In this document: positions 9,032 to 18,090 of the stretch, in pieces
Position numbering within the stretch: position 1 is the first letter of the stretch
Layout: each line of letters opens with the position of its first letter
Origin: Chitinophagales bacterium
Lineage (GTDB): Bacteria; Bacteroidota; Bacteroidia; Chitinophagales; Saprospiraceae
Assembly: GCA_013297745.1 (NCBI GenBank)
Contig: JAAFIM010000012.1
Span: 1 to 64,000 of the forward strand
DNA length: 64,000 nucleotides
Reading direction: 5' to 3'
The notes under the pieces: generated by a model
Database searches by the model: none
What the model was told of the DNA's origin: nothing
Seen by the model: the letters and a program-made list of their open reading frames with translations, nothing else
Made by a program: the position numbers and the translations under genes

Positions 9032-10489
9032 ATGAAAAACATTGCGCTTGCTTTCGTCGTTTCTGTGGTTAGCTGTGGGCTAACTATAGCCACTTATGAG
9101 TTTTATATCCGCCCCCAAACCCCACATAATGTGCGCGAGATTATCTACCGCGACCAAAATCCCAACGCTAAATATACCCGCCAACCCAACGGCACTGAAC
9201 TGTTCAACACCGAATCTTTTACCGAAGCCGCCCAATTATCTCGCCCTGCCGTTGTGCATATACAAAGCAAAAGCAACAGCGAATATGATATTTTTGATAT
9301 GGGTTCTGCCTCTGGCTCTGGGGTGATTATGACCGAAGACGGCTATATTATCACCAACAACCACGTTATAGAAGGCTCCAAAGAGGTAAAGGTTACCCTA
9401 AACGACCGCCGCAGTTTCTCTGCCAAAGTTATCGGCACCGACCCCTCTACCGATTTAGCCGTGATTAGGATAAAGGAAAGCGAGTTGAAGGGCAAAAAAT
9501 TAGCTACCTTGCAATGGGGTAATTCGGACGTTATGCAGGTTGGCGAATGGGTCTTAGCCGTAGGCAACCCCTTCAACCTCACCTCCACTGTCACGGCTGG
9601 CATCATCTCCGCCAAAGGGCGCAACATTGATATATTAGAGGGCAACTATTCTGTTGAGTCTTTTATCCAAACCGATGCTGCTGTCAATCCCGGCAATAGT
9701 GGCGGCGCGCTGGTGGATGTACGCGACGGCAAACTGATAGGCATCAATACCGCCATTATCACCAAATCTGGACGTTATGAAGGTTACTCTTTTGCCGTGC
9801 CTGCCAATTTGGTCAAAAAAGTAATGGCTGATTTGATAGAGTTTGGCGAGGTCAAACGGGGCTTCTTGGGCGTAACTATCAAAGATGTGGATGCCAAAAT
9901 AGCCGAAAATCAAAAAATGGACAATTTAGATGGTGTCTTTATAGAAAAAGTGAGCGACAACGGCGCGGCTGCATCTGGCGGGCTCAAAAAAGGGGATATT
10001 ATCGTCAAAGTCAATGGGGTAAAAGTTGCCTCTGCCCCCGAACTGCAAGAACAGGTCGCTTTGTTCCGCCCAGACAATAGCATCGCTATCGAATACATAC
10101 GCGAGGGCAAAATTTATGAGGCTGATATTGTGCTGAAAGCGGGTGCTAGCAATCTGGATATTAGCAACAACAGCAAAAAGAATGATAAAAAATTCAAAAA
10201 CAAATCCGCTTTATTGGATGACTTGGGGGTCAAAGCCGAAACCGTTAGCGCAGACTTGCAGAAGAAACTTAACATTAAAGGGGGCGTTTTGCTCAAGTCT
10301 ATCAACGAAAGTAGCCCCTTGCTGGAGACCAATATAGAAAACGCTTTTATCATCACTTCAGTCAATGAACAGCTTGTCGTTACCTTGCAGGACTTTATCG
10401 ACTTGGTTTTTGAAGCCGAAGGCGAAATTACTATAGCTGGTTTTTACGAAAAATACGAGGGCGAATACACTTATATATTTAGCAAATAA
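9032..10489 (+). CDS. Periplasmic serine protease/chaperone of the DegP/HtrA family
   Basis: The 485-residue protein has an N-terminal membrane or signal segment (MKNIALAFVVSVVSCGLTIA), then a trypsin-like domain with the triad His111 (ITNNHVIEG), Asp141 (STDLAVIRI) and Ser223 (NPGNSGGALV). A first PDZ domain covers about residues 255-365 (GFLGVTIKDVD; GLKKGDIIVKVNG), and a second, more divergent one about 395-485. This is the usual DegP/DegQ plan and length: it degrades or refolds misfolded envelope proteins and fits a cell exporting many large beta-rich proteins. DegP, DegQ and DegS-like assignments cannot be separated here; two PDZ domains argue against DegS. Confidence 0.93.
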   Translation: MKNIALAFVVSVVSCGLTIATYEFYIRPQTPHNVREIIYRDQNPNAKYTRQPNGTELFNTESFTEAAQLSRPAVVHIQSKSNSEYDIFDMGSASGSGVIMTEDGYIITNNHVIEGSKEVKVTLNDRRSFSAKVIGTDPSTDLAVIRIKESELKGKKLATLQWGNSDVMQVGEWVLAVGNPFNLTSTVTAGIISAKGRNIDILEGNYSVESFIQTDAAVNPGNSGGALVDVRDGKLIGINTAIITKSGRYEGYSFAVPANLVKKVMADLIEFGEVKRGFLGVTIKDVDAKIAENQKMDNLDGVFIEKVSDNGAAASGGLKKGDIIVKVNGVKVASAPELQEQVALFRPDNSIAIEYIREGKIYEADIVLKAGASNLDISNNSKKNDKKFKNKSALLDDLGVKAETVSADLQKKLNIKGGVLLKSINESSPLLETNIENAFIITSVNEQLVVTLQDFIDLVFEAEGEITIAGFYEKYEGEYTYIFSK

Positions 10490-10552
10490 CTTATATCCCC
10501 TTTTCTTTTATTTATAAACAATCAATTATCCACAACCACACACAATTAAATA

Positions 10553-11128
10553 ATGCCTAGCTTAGAACATATTAAAAATCACATCTTGTTGATGGATGAA
10601 CAGTTTGTGAAGTATGCCGACCGCAAAGAACTGCCCGAATTGGTGCGTTTGCTTGGTATGAACGAAACCATTGAGTACATTGTAGATGCCAACAGCGGCA
10701 GCTATGCGGGTTTGATTATCGGCACCAACCTTAGGCTGATGTTTGTTACCAAAACTTTGCAAGGGGTGGGTCAAACCGTTTTCAACTATGACCGTATCCT
10801 AAAAATAGAACAAGGTAGCGGCAACAGCAGCTTTGGTTCTTTACTCGTTACCGTCCCCAACGCCCGCAATCAACCCCATACGCATACCTTTGATTATATA
10901 GCCAAGAATACTATAGCCCACGTTTACAACTGGTTGCGTAGTAAGGCAGCCAACAACGCCAATTCTAAGCTGGAAGCACCCGTTATAGAAGCCCAACCGC
11001 AAGCGGTGGCTTTGATGCAGGACGAGTTGCTGGAAAAATTGGAGCGTTTGGCAAAACTTAAAGAGCTTGGCGTGCTGACCGATGAGGAGTTTTTAGCCCA
11101 AAAACAGCAGCTACTTTCGCCCAAATAG
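10553..11128 (+). CDS. PH-domain protein with C-terminal SHOCT motif
   Basis: The 191-residue cytoplasmic protein has a region from about residue 35 to 130 (YAGLIIGTNLRLMFVT; YDRILKIEQGSG) that follows the bacterial PH (YokE-like) pattern. A linker leads to a SHOCT-type short C-terminal helix pair (LLEKLERLAKLKELGVLTDE) at about 158-187. Such proteins are widespread and poorly characterised; a scaffolding or membrane-proximal role is inferred from the fold. A strong terminator follows directly, so the gene ends a transcript that may begin at htrA (63-bp gap). Confidence 0.75.
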   Translation: MPSLEHIKNHILLMDEQFVKYADRKELPELVRLLGMNETIEYIVDANSGSYAGLIIGTNLRLMFVTKTLQGVGQTVFNYDRILKIEQGSGNSSFGSLLVTVPNARNQPHTHTFDYIAKNTIAHVYNWLRSKAANNANSKLEAPVIEAQPQAVALMQDELLEKLERLAKLKELGVLTDEEFLAQKQQLLSPK

Positions 11129-11137
11129 TCCCGCTTA

Positions 11138-11199
11138 CCACCTATTCGCTAAACATTCTCGCTTTAAGCTTGTTTTGTGTCCGAATAGGTGGTTTTTTT
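11138..11199 (+). terminator. Rho-independent terminator with a long loop
   Basis: An 11-bp perfect stem CCACCTATTCG / CGAATAGGTGG encloses 33 bases and is followed by seven T residues. Confidence 0.75.
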
Positions 11200-11235
11200 A
11201 TGGCTATTTATCAACTGCAGCACTTTTTAACCTTT

Positions 11236-11420
11236 TATAACAAGGTTATTTAGCAATTATATTCTAAAATTATAAAAAATGGAACGCGGATTTCACAGAT
11301 TAAACGGATTTTTACAGATATTTTAACCCTAAAACAAGCAATTCAATCCGTGCGTATCTGTTTTATCCGTACTATTTGCGAGCCTAACTTTATTACTGAA
11401 TAAGTTTAACCTTATCACCT
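11236..11420. repeat. Degenerate dispersed palindromic element (ATCCGT-type)
   Basis: The segment carries opposed ATCCGT / ACGGAT words (AACGCGGATTTCACAG, ATCCGTGCGTATCTG, TTTTATCCGT), like the element at 30580-30781. Its outer edges, AAGGTTATTTAGCAA on the left and TTACTGAATAAGTTT on the right, look like eroded versions of the GTTGTTTAGTA termini that bound the better-preserved copies. No gene is seen between the PH protein and the ABC transporter. Confidence 0.45.
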
Positions 11421-11462
11421 GACCAAAATTTAGCATATCCACATTCATATTATACCAATTAT

Positions 11463-13247
11463 ATGCGTCATTTATTTGTACTCAATCGCTATCTCTGGCA
11501 ACATAAATATCGGTTGTTTTTTGGGCTGCTTTTTGTCGCCTTGTCTAACTATTTTCGCGTTTTGCAGCCTCAAACCATCCGCTACGCGATGGATACCATC
11601 ATTAACAATATTGGGCTTTATCACCTGTATGAAGGTACAGCCTTGCAGGTTGATGTCCGCAATTCAATAGCGTCCGACTTATTATATTTTGGTATGCTCA
11701 CTTTGGCATTTGCCTTATTGATGGGGATATTTATGTACTTTATGCGCCAAACGCTGATAGTAATGTCCCACCTTATCGTCTTTGACCTGCGCAATGATAT
11801 TTACAAACATTATCAAGCATTAGACACCTCTTTTTATAAAAGGAACAAAACTGGAGACTTAATGTCCCGCATAACCGAAGATATTAACAAAGTTCGCACC
11901 TATTTAGGTCCTGGGATTATGTACGCGGTCAATTTGTTGATTATGTTCGCTATGGTTATATACGCTATGGTCAGCGTTAATCCCACCCTTACCTTGTACT
12001 CCTTAATCCCTTTGCCCATTTTATCCGTTCTTATCTATTTTGTCAATCGCATTATCCACAAAAAGAGCGAGCGCATACAGCAGCAGCTATCCAAACTCAA
12101 CTCTTTAGCCCAAGAGGTTTATTCGGGGGTGCGGGTGGTAAAGGCTTATGCCCAAGAGGACGCTATGACCGCCCTTTTTGGCAAGGAATCGGACGAGTTC
12201 AAACAGCGTAGTTTGGCTTTGTCCCGCACCGATGCTTTTTTCCGCCCGCTAACTATGGCATTGATAGGCACAAGCACCATTGTTACCATTTACGTGGGTG
12301 GTTTGCTCACTATGTCGGGGCAAATCACGGCTGGCAATATAGCCGAGTTTGTGATTTATATCAATATGCTCACCTGGCCGATAATCTCTATAGGCTGGGT
12401 GGTGTCTTTGATACAACAGGCCGCAGCAAGTCAAAAGCGTATCAATGAATTTTTGTTGGAAACCCCCAGTTTAGCGCTTAATCCTACTGTTGCCGTCCAA
12501 CCCATACAGGGCGCGATTAGCTTTCGCGGGGTTAGTTTTACCTACAAAGACACCCAAATTTGCGCTTTGCAGAATATCAATTTAGAAATCAATAAAGGGG
12601 AAAAAATAGCTATAGTTGGGCGCACCGCTTCGGGCAAAACCACTTTAGCCGAGCTTATTTTGAGAATGTACGAGGTAGAAAAAGGGGAAATTTTGATAGA
12701 TAACGTTCCCATTGCCGACCATAATTTAGCCCATTTGCGCCAACGGATAGGCTATGTGCCTCAAGATGTGTTTTTATTCTCTGATTCTGTTTATAACAAT
12801 ATAGCTTTTGGCAAAAACGACGTAGATAATCCCACTATAGAACAGTACGCCAAAAACGCGGCTATTTATGACGAGATTATGGGCTTGGACAAAGGCTTCA
12901 GTACCGTTGTGGGCGAACGCGGGGTTACCCTTTCGGGGGGGCAAAAGCAGCGTATTTCTATAGCAAGGGCTTTGATTAAAACCCCTGAAATACTTATCTT
13001 TGACGATTGTCTTTCGGCTGTAGATGCGCGCACAGAAGCCCAAATTTCTGCCTATCTAAACGAAGCCTGCGCGGATAAAACCAGCATTGTTATCACCAAC
13101 CGTTTATACAATAGCTTGCGTTTTGATAAAATTATCGTATTGGATAAGGGCGAAATTACCCAAATGGGAACGCACGAGCAGCTTATAGAACAAAAAGGCT
13201 ATTATGCCGAGATATACGAACTGCAAAAAATGGCGCAGATGCAATAA
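11463..13247 (+). CDS. ABC exporter half-transporter (permease fused to ATPase), atypical switch residues
   Basis: The 594-residue protein has a type IV ABC exporter membrane domain (about residues 15-325, six predicted helices) fused to an ATPase domain (about 350-590). Walker A is GRTASGKT (386-393), the signature is LSGGQ (490-494), and Walker B is LIFDD. The residue after Walker B is Asp515 where most exporters have the catalytic Glu, and the switch His is replaced by Asn546 (VITNRLYN). The layout resembles the MdlB/YheH group, where such substitutions usually mark one half of a heterodimer, but no partner is adjacent. It would export a lipid, peptide or drug; the substrate is unknown. 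A terminator follows. Confidence 0.9.
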   Translation: MRHLFVLNRYLWQHKYRLFFGLLFVALSNYFRVLQPQTIRYAMDTIINNIGLYHLYEGTALQVDVRNSIASDLLYFGMLTLAFALLMGIFMYFMRQTLIVMSHLIVFDLRNDIYKHYQALDTSFYKRNKTGDLMSRITEDINKVRTYLGPGIMYAVNLLIMFAMVIYAMVSVNPTLTLYSLIPLPILSVLIYFVNRIIHKKSERIQQQLSKLNSLAQEVYSGVRVVKAYAQEDAMTALFGKESDEFKQRSLALSRTDAFFRPLTMALIGTSTIVTIYVGGLLTMSGQITAGNIAEFVIYINMLTWPIISIGWVVSLIQQAAASQKRINEFLLETPSLALNPTVAVQPIQGAISFRGVSFTYKDTQICALQNINLEINKGEKIAIVGRTASGKTTLAELILRMYEVEKGEILIDNVPIADHNLAHLRQRIGYVPQDVFLFSDSVYNNIAFGKNDVDNPTIEQYAKNAAIYDEIMGLDKGFSTVVGERGVTLSGGQKQRISIARALIKTPEILIFDDCLSAVDARTEAQISAYLNEACADKTSIVITNRLYNSLRFDKIIVLDKGEITQMGTHEQLIEQKGYYAEIYELQKMAQMQ

Positions 13248-13264
13248 ACCGCCGCTCATAATCA

Positions 13265-13293
13265 AACCACTTCTACCCAGAGGTGGTTTTTTT
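13265..13293 (+). terminator. Rho-independent terminator of the ABC exporter gene
   Basis: A 10-bp stem AACCACTTCT / AGAGGTGGTT (with one G-U pair), 4-base loop, then a run of T residues. Confidence 0.8.
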
Positions 13294-13400
13294 GTTTTGG
13301 GAATAAAGCCGCCCTTACCAAAATAGCCTTTTATAAGGTTGCGATATGGGTAAAATTACTCCGATAGCATTTTATTTTTAAAAAAACATTGTATATAAAC

Positions 13401-13790
13401 GCCATAGGCTTGTTTCCGTCGTTGGTAATTAACCTGTGGCGGTTATGGGATTGTTTGCGCGGTTGTAAATTAACCTGTGGCGGTTATGGGATTGTTTGCG
13501 CGGTTGTAAATTAGCCTGTGGCGGTTATGGGATTGTTTGCGCGGTTGTAAATTAGCCTGTGGCGGTTATGGGCTTGTTTGCGTGGTTGTAAATTAGCCTG
13601 TGGCGGTTATGGGCTTGTTTGCGTGGTTGTAAATTAGCCTGTGGCGGTTATGGGCTTGTTTGCGCAGTTGTAAATTAGCCTGTGGCAGTTATGGGATTAT
13701 TTGCGCGGTTGTAAATTAGCCTGTGGCGGTTATGGGCTTATTTGCGCGGTTGTAAATTATCCTGTGACAGTTATGGGCTTGTTTGCGGTC
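13401..13790. repeat. Minisatellite: nine copies of a 41-bp unit plus an eroded leading copy
   Basis: The word CCTGTG recurs at 13433, 13474, 13515, 13556, 13597, 13638, 13679, 13720 and 13761, an exact 41-bp spacing. Each unit reads approximately TTGTAAATTAGCCTGTGGCG, then GTTATGGG and TTGTTTGCGCGG, with one to three substitutions. A weaker copy precedes from 13401. The period is not a multiple of three and the frames contain stops, so it is non-coding. It ends about 90 bp before the next gene's -7 box. The rest of 13294-13941 shows only AT-rich sequence. Confidence 0.92.
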
Positions 13791-13882
13791 TAATTTATCA
13801 TATTATATTTTTATTGCTAACCTTTATAAAAAAAATATAGCTTATTTTCATAAAAAAAACACAATTATTGAAAATAAAAACG

Positions 13883-13890
13883 TATCTTTG
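13883..13890 (+). promoter_or_regulatory. -7 promoter element of the following hypothetical gene
   Basis: TATCTTTG (TAnnTTTG) lies 52 bases before ATG 13942. No convincing -33 box was found. It supports a start downstream of the TTG at 13783. Confidence 0.5.
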
Positions 13891-13941
13891 CCGCAGATTA
13901 TTATCATTTTTTTATTTGATAACCTTTTTAAAAAGAAGTAT

Positions 13942-14697
13942 ATGAAAAACAGCAGTTGGAGTTATTTGCGCAACCCTTTTAATGCGGTTACGCGCGGCAG
14001 TTTTAAGCTAATGAATAAAGTAGCTACTGACCATTTTGACAAACTAAACGCAGCTTTAGCCACCGATGCGCGTTTGGCGGATTTGCACGCTAATTTTAAA
14101 TCCCAATTTATGTCCTATCAGCAAATTTATACCGATGCTATAGTAAATAGCGGGGTGTATAAGTCCAAAACGCAGATAGTAGAAGGGTTATTTGCGGTCT
14201 TGACGGGGGAAAAGATACGCCGTTGGGATATATTGACCCAAGTAGAGTATGACGAAAAAAGCCCAGCTTATCAGGCTATATTCCCGCAAGGGCGCGAACC
14301 GTATCAAACGGGCGGGTATGAAAGTCGGATTATAGCGTTGAAAGCGTTGGCGGGCAGAATGGCATTGGCGCGTCCCCTGCAAGCGGTGGCGGCTGATGTG
14401 TTGGCTTATGCCGATGATTTGCAAGCAGCGCGACAAACCCAACAGAGTTTTGAACACAGCGCCAAAAACATAAGCGCGGATTTGGAAGCAGCACGGCAAG
14501 AGATGGCAAAAGCGTTGCAAGCTTCTTTTTTCTTTTTGGGGTATCTGTATATCAACAATTTGGTCAAAGTGGAAAGTTTCTTTGATTTGGAGCTTATCCG
14601 CAGCCGCGATAATAACAACAACGACGAAAAAGAACCATTAGACCCTTTGCAAACCGTGCTTGACGAAGCCGAAGATATGAACGAACCGTTGGAATAA
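13942..14697 (+). CDS. Hypothetical cytoplasmic alpha-helical protein
   Basis: The start at ATG 13942 gives 251 residues without signal peptide. The composition is Ala-rich and helical (DKLNAALATDARLADLHANF; AADVLAYADDLQAARQTQQS), with a short hydrophobic stretch near residue 200 (SFFFLGYLYINNLVKV) and a very acidic C-terminal tail (NNNNDEKEPLDPLQTVLDEA). No family was recognised. It stands alone between a minisatellite and a convergent gene. The earlier in-frame TTG at 13783 overlaps the repeat end and promoter and is unlikely. Confidence 0.65.
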   Translation: MKNSSWSYLRNPFNAVTRGSFKLMNKVATDHFDKLNAALATDARLADLHANFKSQFMSYQQIYTDAIVNSGVYKSKTQIVEGLFAVLTGEKIRRWDILTQVEYDEKSPAYQAIFPQGREPYQTGGYESRIIALKALAGRMALARPLQAVAADVLAYADDLQAARQTQQSFEHSAKNISADLEAARQEMAKALQASFFFLGYLYINNLVKVESFFDLELIRSRDNNNNDEKEPLDPLQTVLDEAEDMNEPLE

Positions 14698-14710
14698 GCA
14701 AATTTATACC

Positions 14711-14746
14711 CAAAAAAAACCCTCCTATCTGCAAGACGGGAGGGTT
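14711..14746 (-). terminator. Terminator of the FG-GAP protein gene
   Basis: An 8-bp stem AACCCTCC / GGAGGGTT is followed on the minus strand by a run of T residues (the A-run at 14712-14719). On the plus strand there is no T tract, so it serves mainly the minus-strand gene. Confidence 0.75.
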
Positions 14747-14782
14747 AATCTGTATAAAAAGGGGATAAAAGGATGGATTAGC

Positions 14783-17032
14783 TTATTGAACCACAATTTT
14801 ATACGTTTTGCGGGTTTGACTATCATCTATTTCCAACATATAAACCCCAGCTTGTAAGTTTTGGATATTTATGTTAGGATTGTTATCATAAGGGGCTATA
14901 AGCGCGGTTTGCATCAATTGTCCGATAGTATTATAGACATTGGCTACCCCCCCGTTGGGATTGTTCAAAAGGCAAGGGATATTCAGTTGCCCTGTGCTGT
15001 TGGGGTTGGGGAAAGGGGGGCGGAAGTCTAAATCTGCGCTAAAATCTATGATATTGATAGGAATACTGCGGCTGCGAGAGCTATAAAAGTTGAGCCCGCC
15101 CCTTGAGTTGCCCACGACCATATCGGGCAAGCTGTCATTATCCAAATCGCCAAAAGTAACGGCGGCATAAGCGCCAGAATAATGGTTGAGGAAATTGGTT
15201 TCCAACGTATCAAATTTGCCGCTAAGGTTATTGTCTATATTCCCCATTTTGATGATATTGCCAAAGTAATTGCCCAAATATAATTGGGTATTGCCCGCAC
15301 TATCGGGTTGGAAAAAGGGATAAGCGCGGAAAGAGCCGCTTACGTTAAGGCTAATTTGTCCCAAAAAAGGATTAGTGGGCGAATTGGTAAAAATAGGATT
15401 AGCGGCTGTGCCTGTATTTTCAAAATAATTAACCGTACCAGAGTTTTCGCCAACGGCAAGGTCATAATCGCCATCTTTATCCAAGTCAAAAAATTGAGGG
15501 GCTGCACTCGCCCCCACGCCGATACTGTTATAATTAGCTACAGGGTTTGGGTATAGAAAGGGCAGATTAGCCCCATTTTGGTTGATAAGCAAGGACAAAG
15601 TGCCGTCTTCAAACCCCACGATTAAATCCAAGCTACCGTCACCGTTAATATCGGCAAAATGGGGATAAGGGTTGTTTTTGTTGAGGCTGCTAATGTTGGC
15701 AAAATTGGTATTAGCAAGTTGAAAAACGGGGCTGGTGTCAGTGCCAACGTTTAGAAACAAGTACAAAGAGGCAGAACGGTTGCCATTTTGGCGCATAGCT
15801 ATCCGATTACCAACGATTAAATCAGGCAGACCGTCTGCATTGACATCGGCTATAGCAGGGTGCGCTTCATTGCCTACGTCTACGGTTTGGGCGTGGATAA
15901 AATCGCGGCTGTGCAAAGCAAAGTTGGAAAGTCCAGCCGTTGGGTTGTTTAAATATACCAAAGTGCTAGAATCGGTAGCATAACCAGTAGGACCAAGCGC
16001 GCCCTCGTTGTTGCCCACCAACATATCCTTGCTGCCGTTATTATCAATATCCAAAAAATAAGGCACGGGATAAGAGAACAGATTGATAGGAACGTTGTAA
16101 GCAGGGAATTGTGTGTCTTGATTAATGGTAACAAAGGTGTCGTTGATGATGACATTGGTTAATTCATTAACGGCGTTGATGCCCGCATCTGAAATGGTGA
16201 AGTCTTTGACCCCGTCGCCGTCAAAATCAAAACAGGATAAAGAACCACTTGCCCCGTGTCGGGGATTGCTACGCCAAAAAGGGTTGCCCCCGCAACTATC
16301 AGTCCGCCCGCTAGTGATAACGCTGTTGGTAACAGATATGGTATTTTTGGAGAATTGCCCCAAACAGTTGCTTTCTAACTCAAAGATAAGCGAGTCAGCC
16401 CCAAAACCGCGCTCAACGGATTGGTTTTCGTAATACATAATGTTGCCAGTAAAATCCAAGGTAAAGGCGGCTATATCCATATCCCCGTCCCCGTCTATAT
16501 CGTCTATAATCGGTATATCAGGATTGGCGATAAACACCTCTTCTTGTAGGTTAAACAGTCGGTTAAAGGAGGTTACCGAGTTGATAATTTGGGTAAATTG
16601 AAGCCTATTTTGCGCATCGTAACTCCCCCGCATCACCGCCAAAGCGGCAGGGGCGGTAAGTGATTGATAAATATAAAACAAGTCCGCTATATTATCCCCG
16701 TTGTAGTCCCTAGCCAGCATCATATTGGGCGAACCTTGCGGAAATATGGGCATATACTCGGGTGCGAATTGGTATTTAATCTCGTTGGTCAGCCCCACAT
16801 TCAGAAAAGTAAGCGCAATGCGCCCCACTCTGTCATAAACCAGCAAGTCAGCCCGTCCATCGCGGTTGAAATCAGCTTGTGAATACTGCGGGGCATCCAA
16901 GCCCCCTATATTAGCAAAAAGCAAAGAATCGGCTGCGGGCGAAAGGAAAAGATAATTAGCTGGGTTGAGTTGGGCAGATGCTGAACCGACGGCAAATAGC
17001 CAACAAAAGCTATACAATATATGTTTAATCAT
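14783..17032 (-). CDS. FG-GAP/VCBS repeat protein with T9SS sorting domain
   Basis: The 749-residue exported protein has signal peptide MIKHILYSFCWLFAVGSASAQ. At least nine Ca-binding FG-GAP/VCBS motifs of the form DxDxDGxxD are visible (DFNRDGRADLLV, DYNGDNIADL, DIDGDGDMDIAAF, DFDGDGVKDF, DIDNNGSKDM, DVNADGLPDL, DINGDGSLDL, DLDKDGDYDL, DLDNDSLPDM). They predict an integrin-alpha-like beta-propeller. The C-terminus (FPNPNSTGQLNIP to GVYMLEIDDSQTRKTYKIVV) is a type A T9SS sorting domain. The likely role is surface adhesion or ligand binding; the ligand is unknown. Confidence 0.9.
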   Translation of the reverse strand: MIKHILYSFCWLFAVGSASAQLNPANYLFLSPAADSLLFANIGGLDAPQYSQADFNRDGRADLLVYDRVGRIALTFLNVGLTNEIKYQFAPEYMPIFPQGSPNMMLARDYNGDNIADLFYIYQSLTAPAALAVMRGSYDAQNRLQFTQIINSVTSFNRLFNLQEEVFIANPDIPIIDDIDGDGDMDIAAFTLDFTGNIMYYENQSVERGFGADSLIFELESNCLGQFSKNTISVTNSVITSGRTDSCGGNPFWRSNPRHGASGSLSCFDFDGDGVKDFTISDAGINAVNELTNVIINDTFVTINQDTQFPAYNVPINLFSYPVPYFLDIDNNGSKDMLVGNNEGALGPTGYATDSSTLVYLNNPTAGLSNFALHSRDFIHAQTVDVGNEAHPAIADVNADGLPDLIVGNRIAMRQNGNRSASLYLFLNVGTDTSPVFQLANTNFANISSLNKNNPYPHFADINGDGSLDLIVGFEDGTLSLLINQNGANLPFLYPNPVANYNSIGVGASAAPQFFDLDKDGDYDLAVGENSGTVNYFENTGTAANPIFTNSPTNPFLGQISLNVSGSFRAYPFFQPDSAGNTQLYLGNYFGNIIKMGNIDNNLSGKFDTLETNFLNHYSGAYAAVTFGDLDNDSLPDMVVGNSRGGLNFYSSRSRSIPINIIDFSADLDFRPPFPNPNSTGQLNIPCLLNNPNGGVANVYNTIGQLMQTALIAPYDNNPNINIQNLQAGVYMLEIDDSQTRKTYKIVVQ

Positions 17033-17053
17033 AAAAAGCTAGATTTAAAGGTT

Positions 17054-17098
17054 AAAAAAAGGGTTGCGAAAGGGGTTTTTGTCCAATTTCGCAACCCC
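17054..17098 (-). terminator. Terminator of the tandem secreted paralogue operon
   Basis: An 11-bp perfect stem GGGTTGCGAAA / TTTCGCAACCC with a 15-base loop is followed on the minus strand by seven T residues (17060-17054). Confidence 0.8.
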
Positions 17099-17115
17099 AT
17101 AAAAGGCGGTATAGA

Positions 17116-18081
17116 TTAGCTTTTAAAAACTTTCTGCTGGGGGCGGGGCGTATGGCGTTGCAACAACTCTATACGCGCCTGCTGATACTCGTTGAGTTTG
17201 ACAGCGGAAACATTATTAACTTTGTCTATATTTTTATTGAATAAATCTACCTTTTCGTTGATGATTTGCCCCTTTTTATCGAAAGCAGAAAGCATTTGAG
17301 GATAGAATTTTTCCACACATTGCTCGTAATGGTTGAGTAATCCAGATACTTTGTTGATACAATTGGCATCTTCTGTGATGCGTTTGACTGTGGAGAAGCG
17401 GGATTTGGCTTCGTTGTAAGCTGTACGCAGTTTTTTCACCTCTTTTTCTGCCGTACTGATGTCGTTGGCGTTAAGCGCGTTGATAATTTTGTCGTTGGCA
17501 TATTGCAGCTGAAGCACCACAAGGTTTAGTTCGCGCAGATAATCGCTAACCTTATTAAATTTTTCTATAGCTATATCCCCCTCATCTTTGCCAGAAAGCA
17601 TTTTAATCTCATTCGCTTTGGCAAATTCATCTATACTTTTAGACATTTTATTGAAAGCCTTATCTAGCTCTTTGCCATCTTTTTTGATAAGCTCATTTTC
17701 ATACAATTCTGCTTCAAAGCAGTCTGTACATTTTACCTTTTTCTTAACCGCCTCGCTATAGTCTGCGTCGGAAAGCGCTTTGACCTCGTTGATGGTTTTT
17801 ATCGCATTTTGGCGCAAGCCGTTGTCTTTGGCAAAAGGAGCAACCGCGTTAAATTTAGCTTGAGCGTTATCAACAGCCGTTTTGAGTTTATTTCTTGCCT
17901 CATCTACCTCTTCGCCCTCCAAATGGATAGCAGCGGACATATAATCCATTTGAAACTGTTGTAGTCCAGCAAACTCTTGGTTAAAATAGTTCAAATAATC
18001 TACCGCATCGGTAAAAGTTTGGGCTTTAAGCGAATAAAAAGCTGATAAAGCCACGAAAGAAACAGTGAATAATTTTTTCAT
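17116..18081 (-). CDS. Exported helical protein of unknown function, paralogue 1
   Basis: The 321-residue product has signal peptide MKKLFTVSFVALSAFYSLKAQ and is then almost entirely helical with heptad-like stretches. A conserved CTDCFEAELYENEL segment carries a CxxC pair, shared with the neighbour upstream (CTECFERVLYEREF). Further shared features are a start like DYxNxFxxEF and a late Cys (YEQCVEKFYPQMLSAFD versus YQTQCVEKYFPQILSCFD). The two genes are 9 bp apart and look co-transcribed. It faintly recalls exported proteins sometimes annotated as LIC11966-type surface proteins; this is a low-confidence guess. The CxxC could form a disulfide or bind metal. Confidence 0.75.
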   Translation of the reverse strand: MKKLFTVSFVALSAFYSLKAQTFTDAVDYLNYFNQEFAGLQQFQMDYMSAAIHLEGEEVDEARNKLKTAVDNAQAKFNAVAPFAKDNGLRQNAIKTINEVKALSDADYSEAVKKKVKCTDCFEAELYENELIKKDGKELDKAFNKMSKSIDEFAKANEIKMLSGKDEGDIAIEKFNKVSDYLRELNLVVLQLQYANDKIINALNANDISTAEKEVKKLRTAYNEAKSRFSTVKRITEDANCINKVSGLLNHYEQCVEKFYPQMLSAFDKKGQIINEKVDLFNKNIDKVNNVSAVKLNEYQQARIELLQRHTPRPQQKVFKS

Positions 18082-18090
18082 AAAAAGGTA

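Noticed and set aside
13401-13790. Possible CRISPR array (41-bp period)
   Set aside because: No alternation of conserved repeat and variable spacer; the whole unit is conserved.
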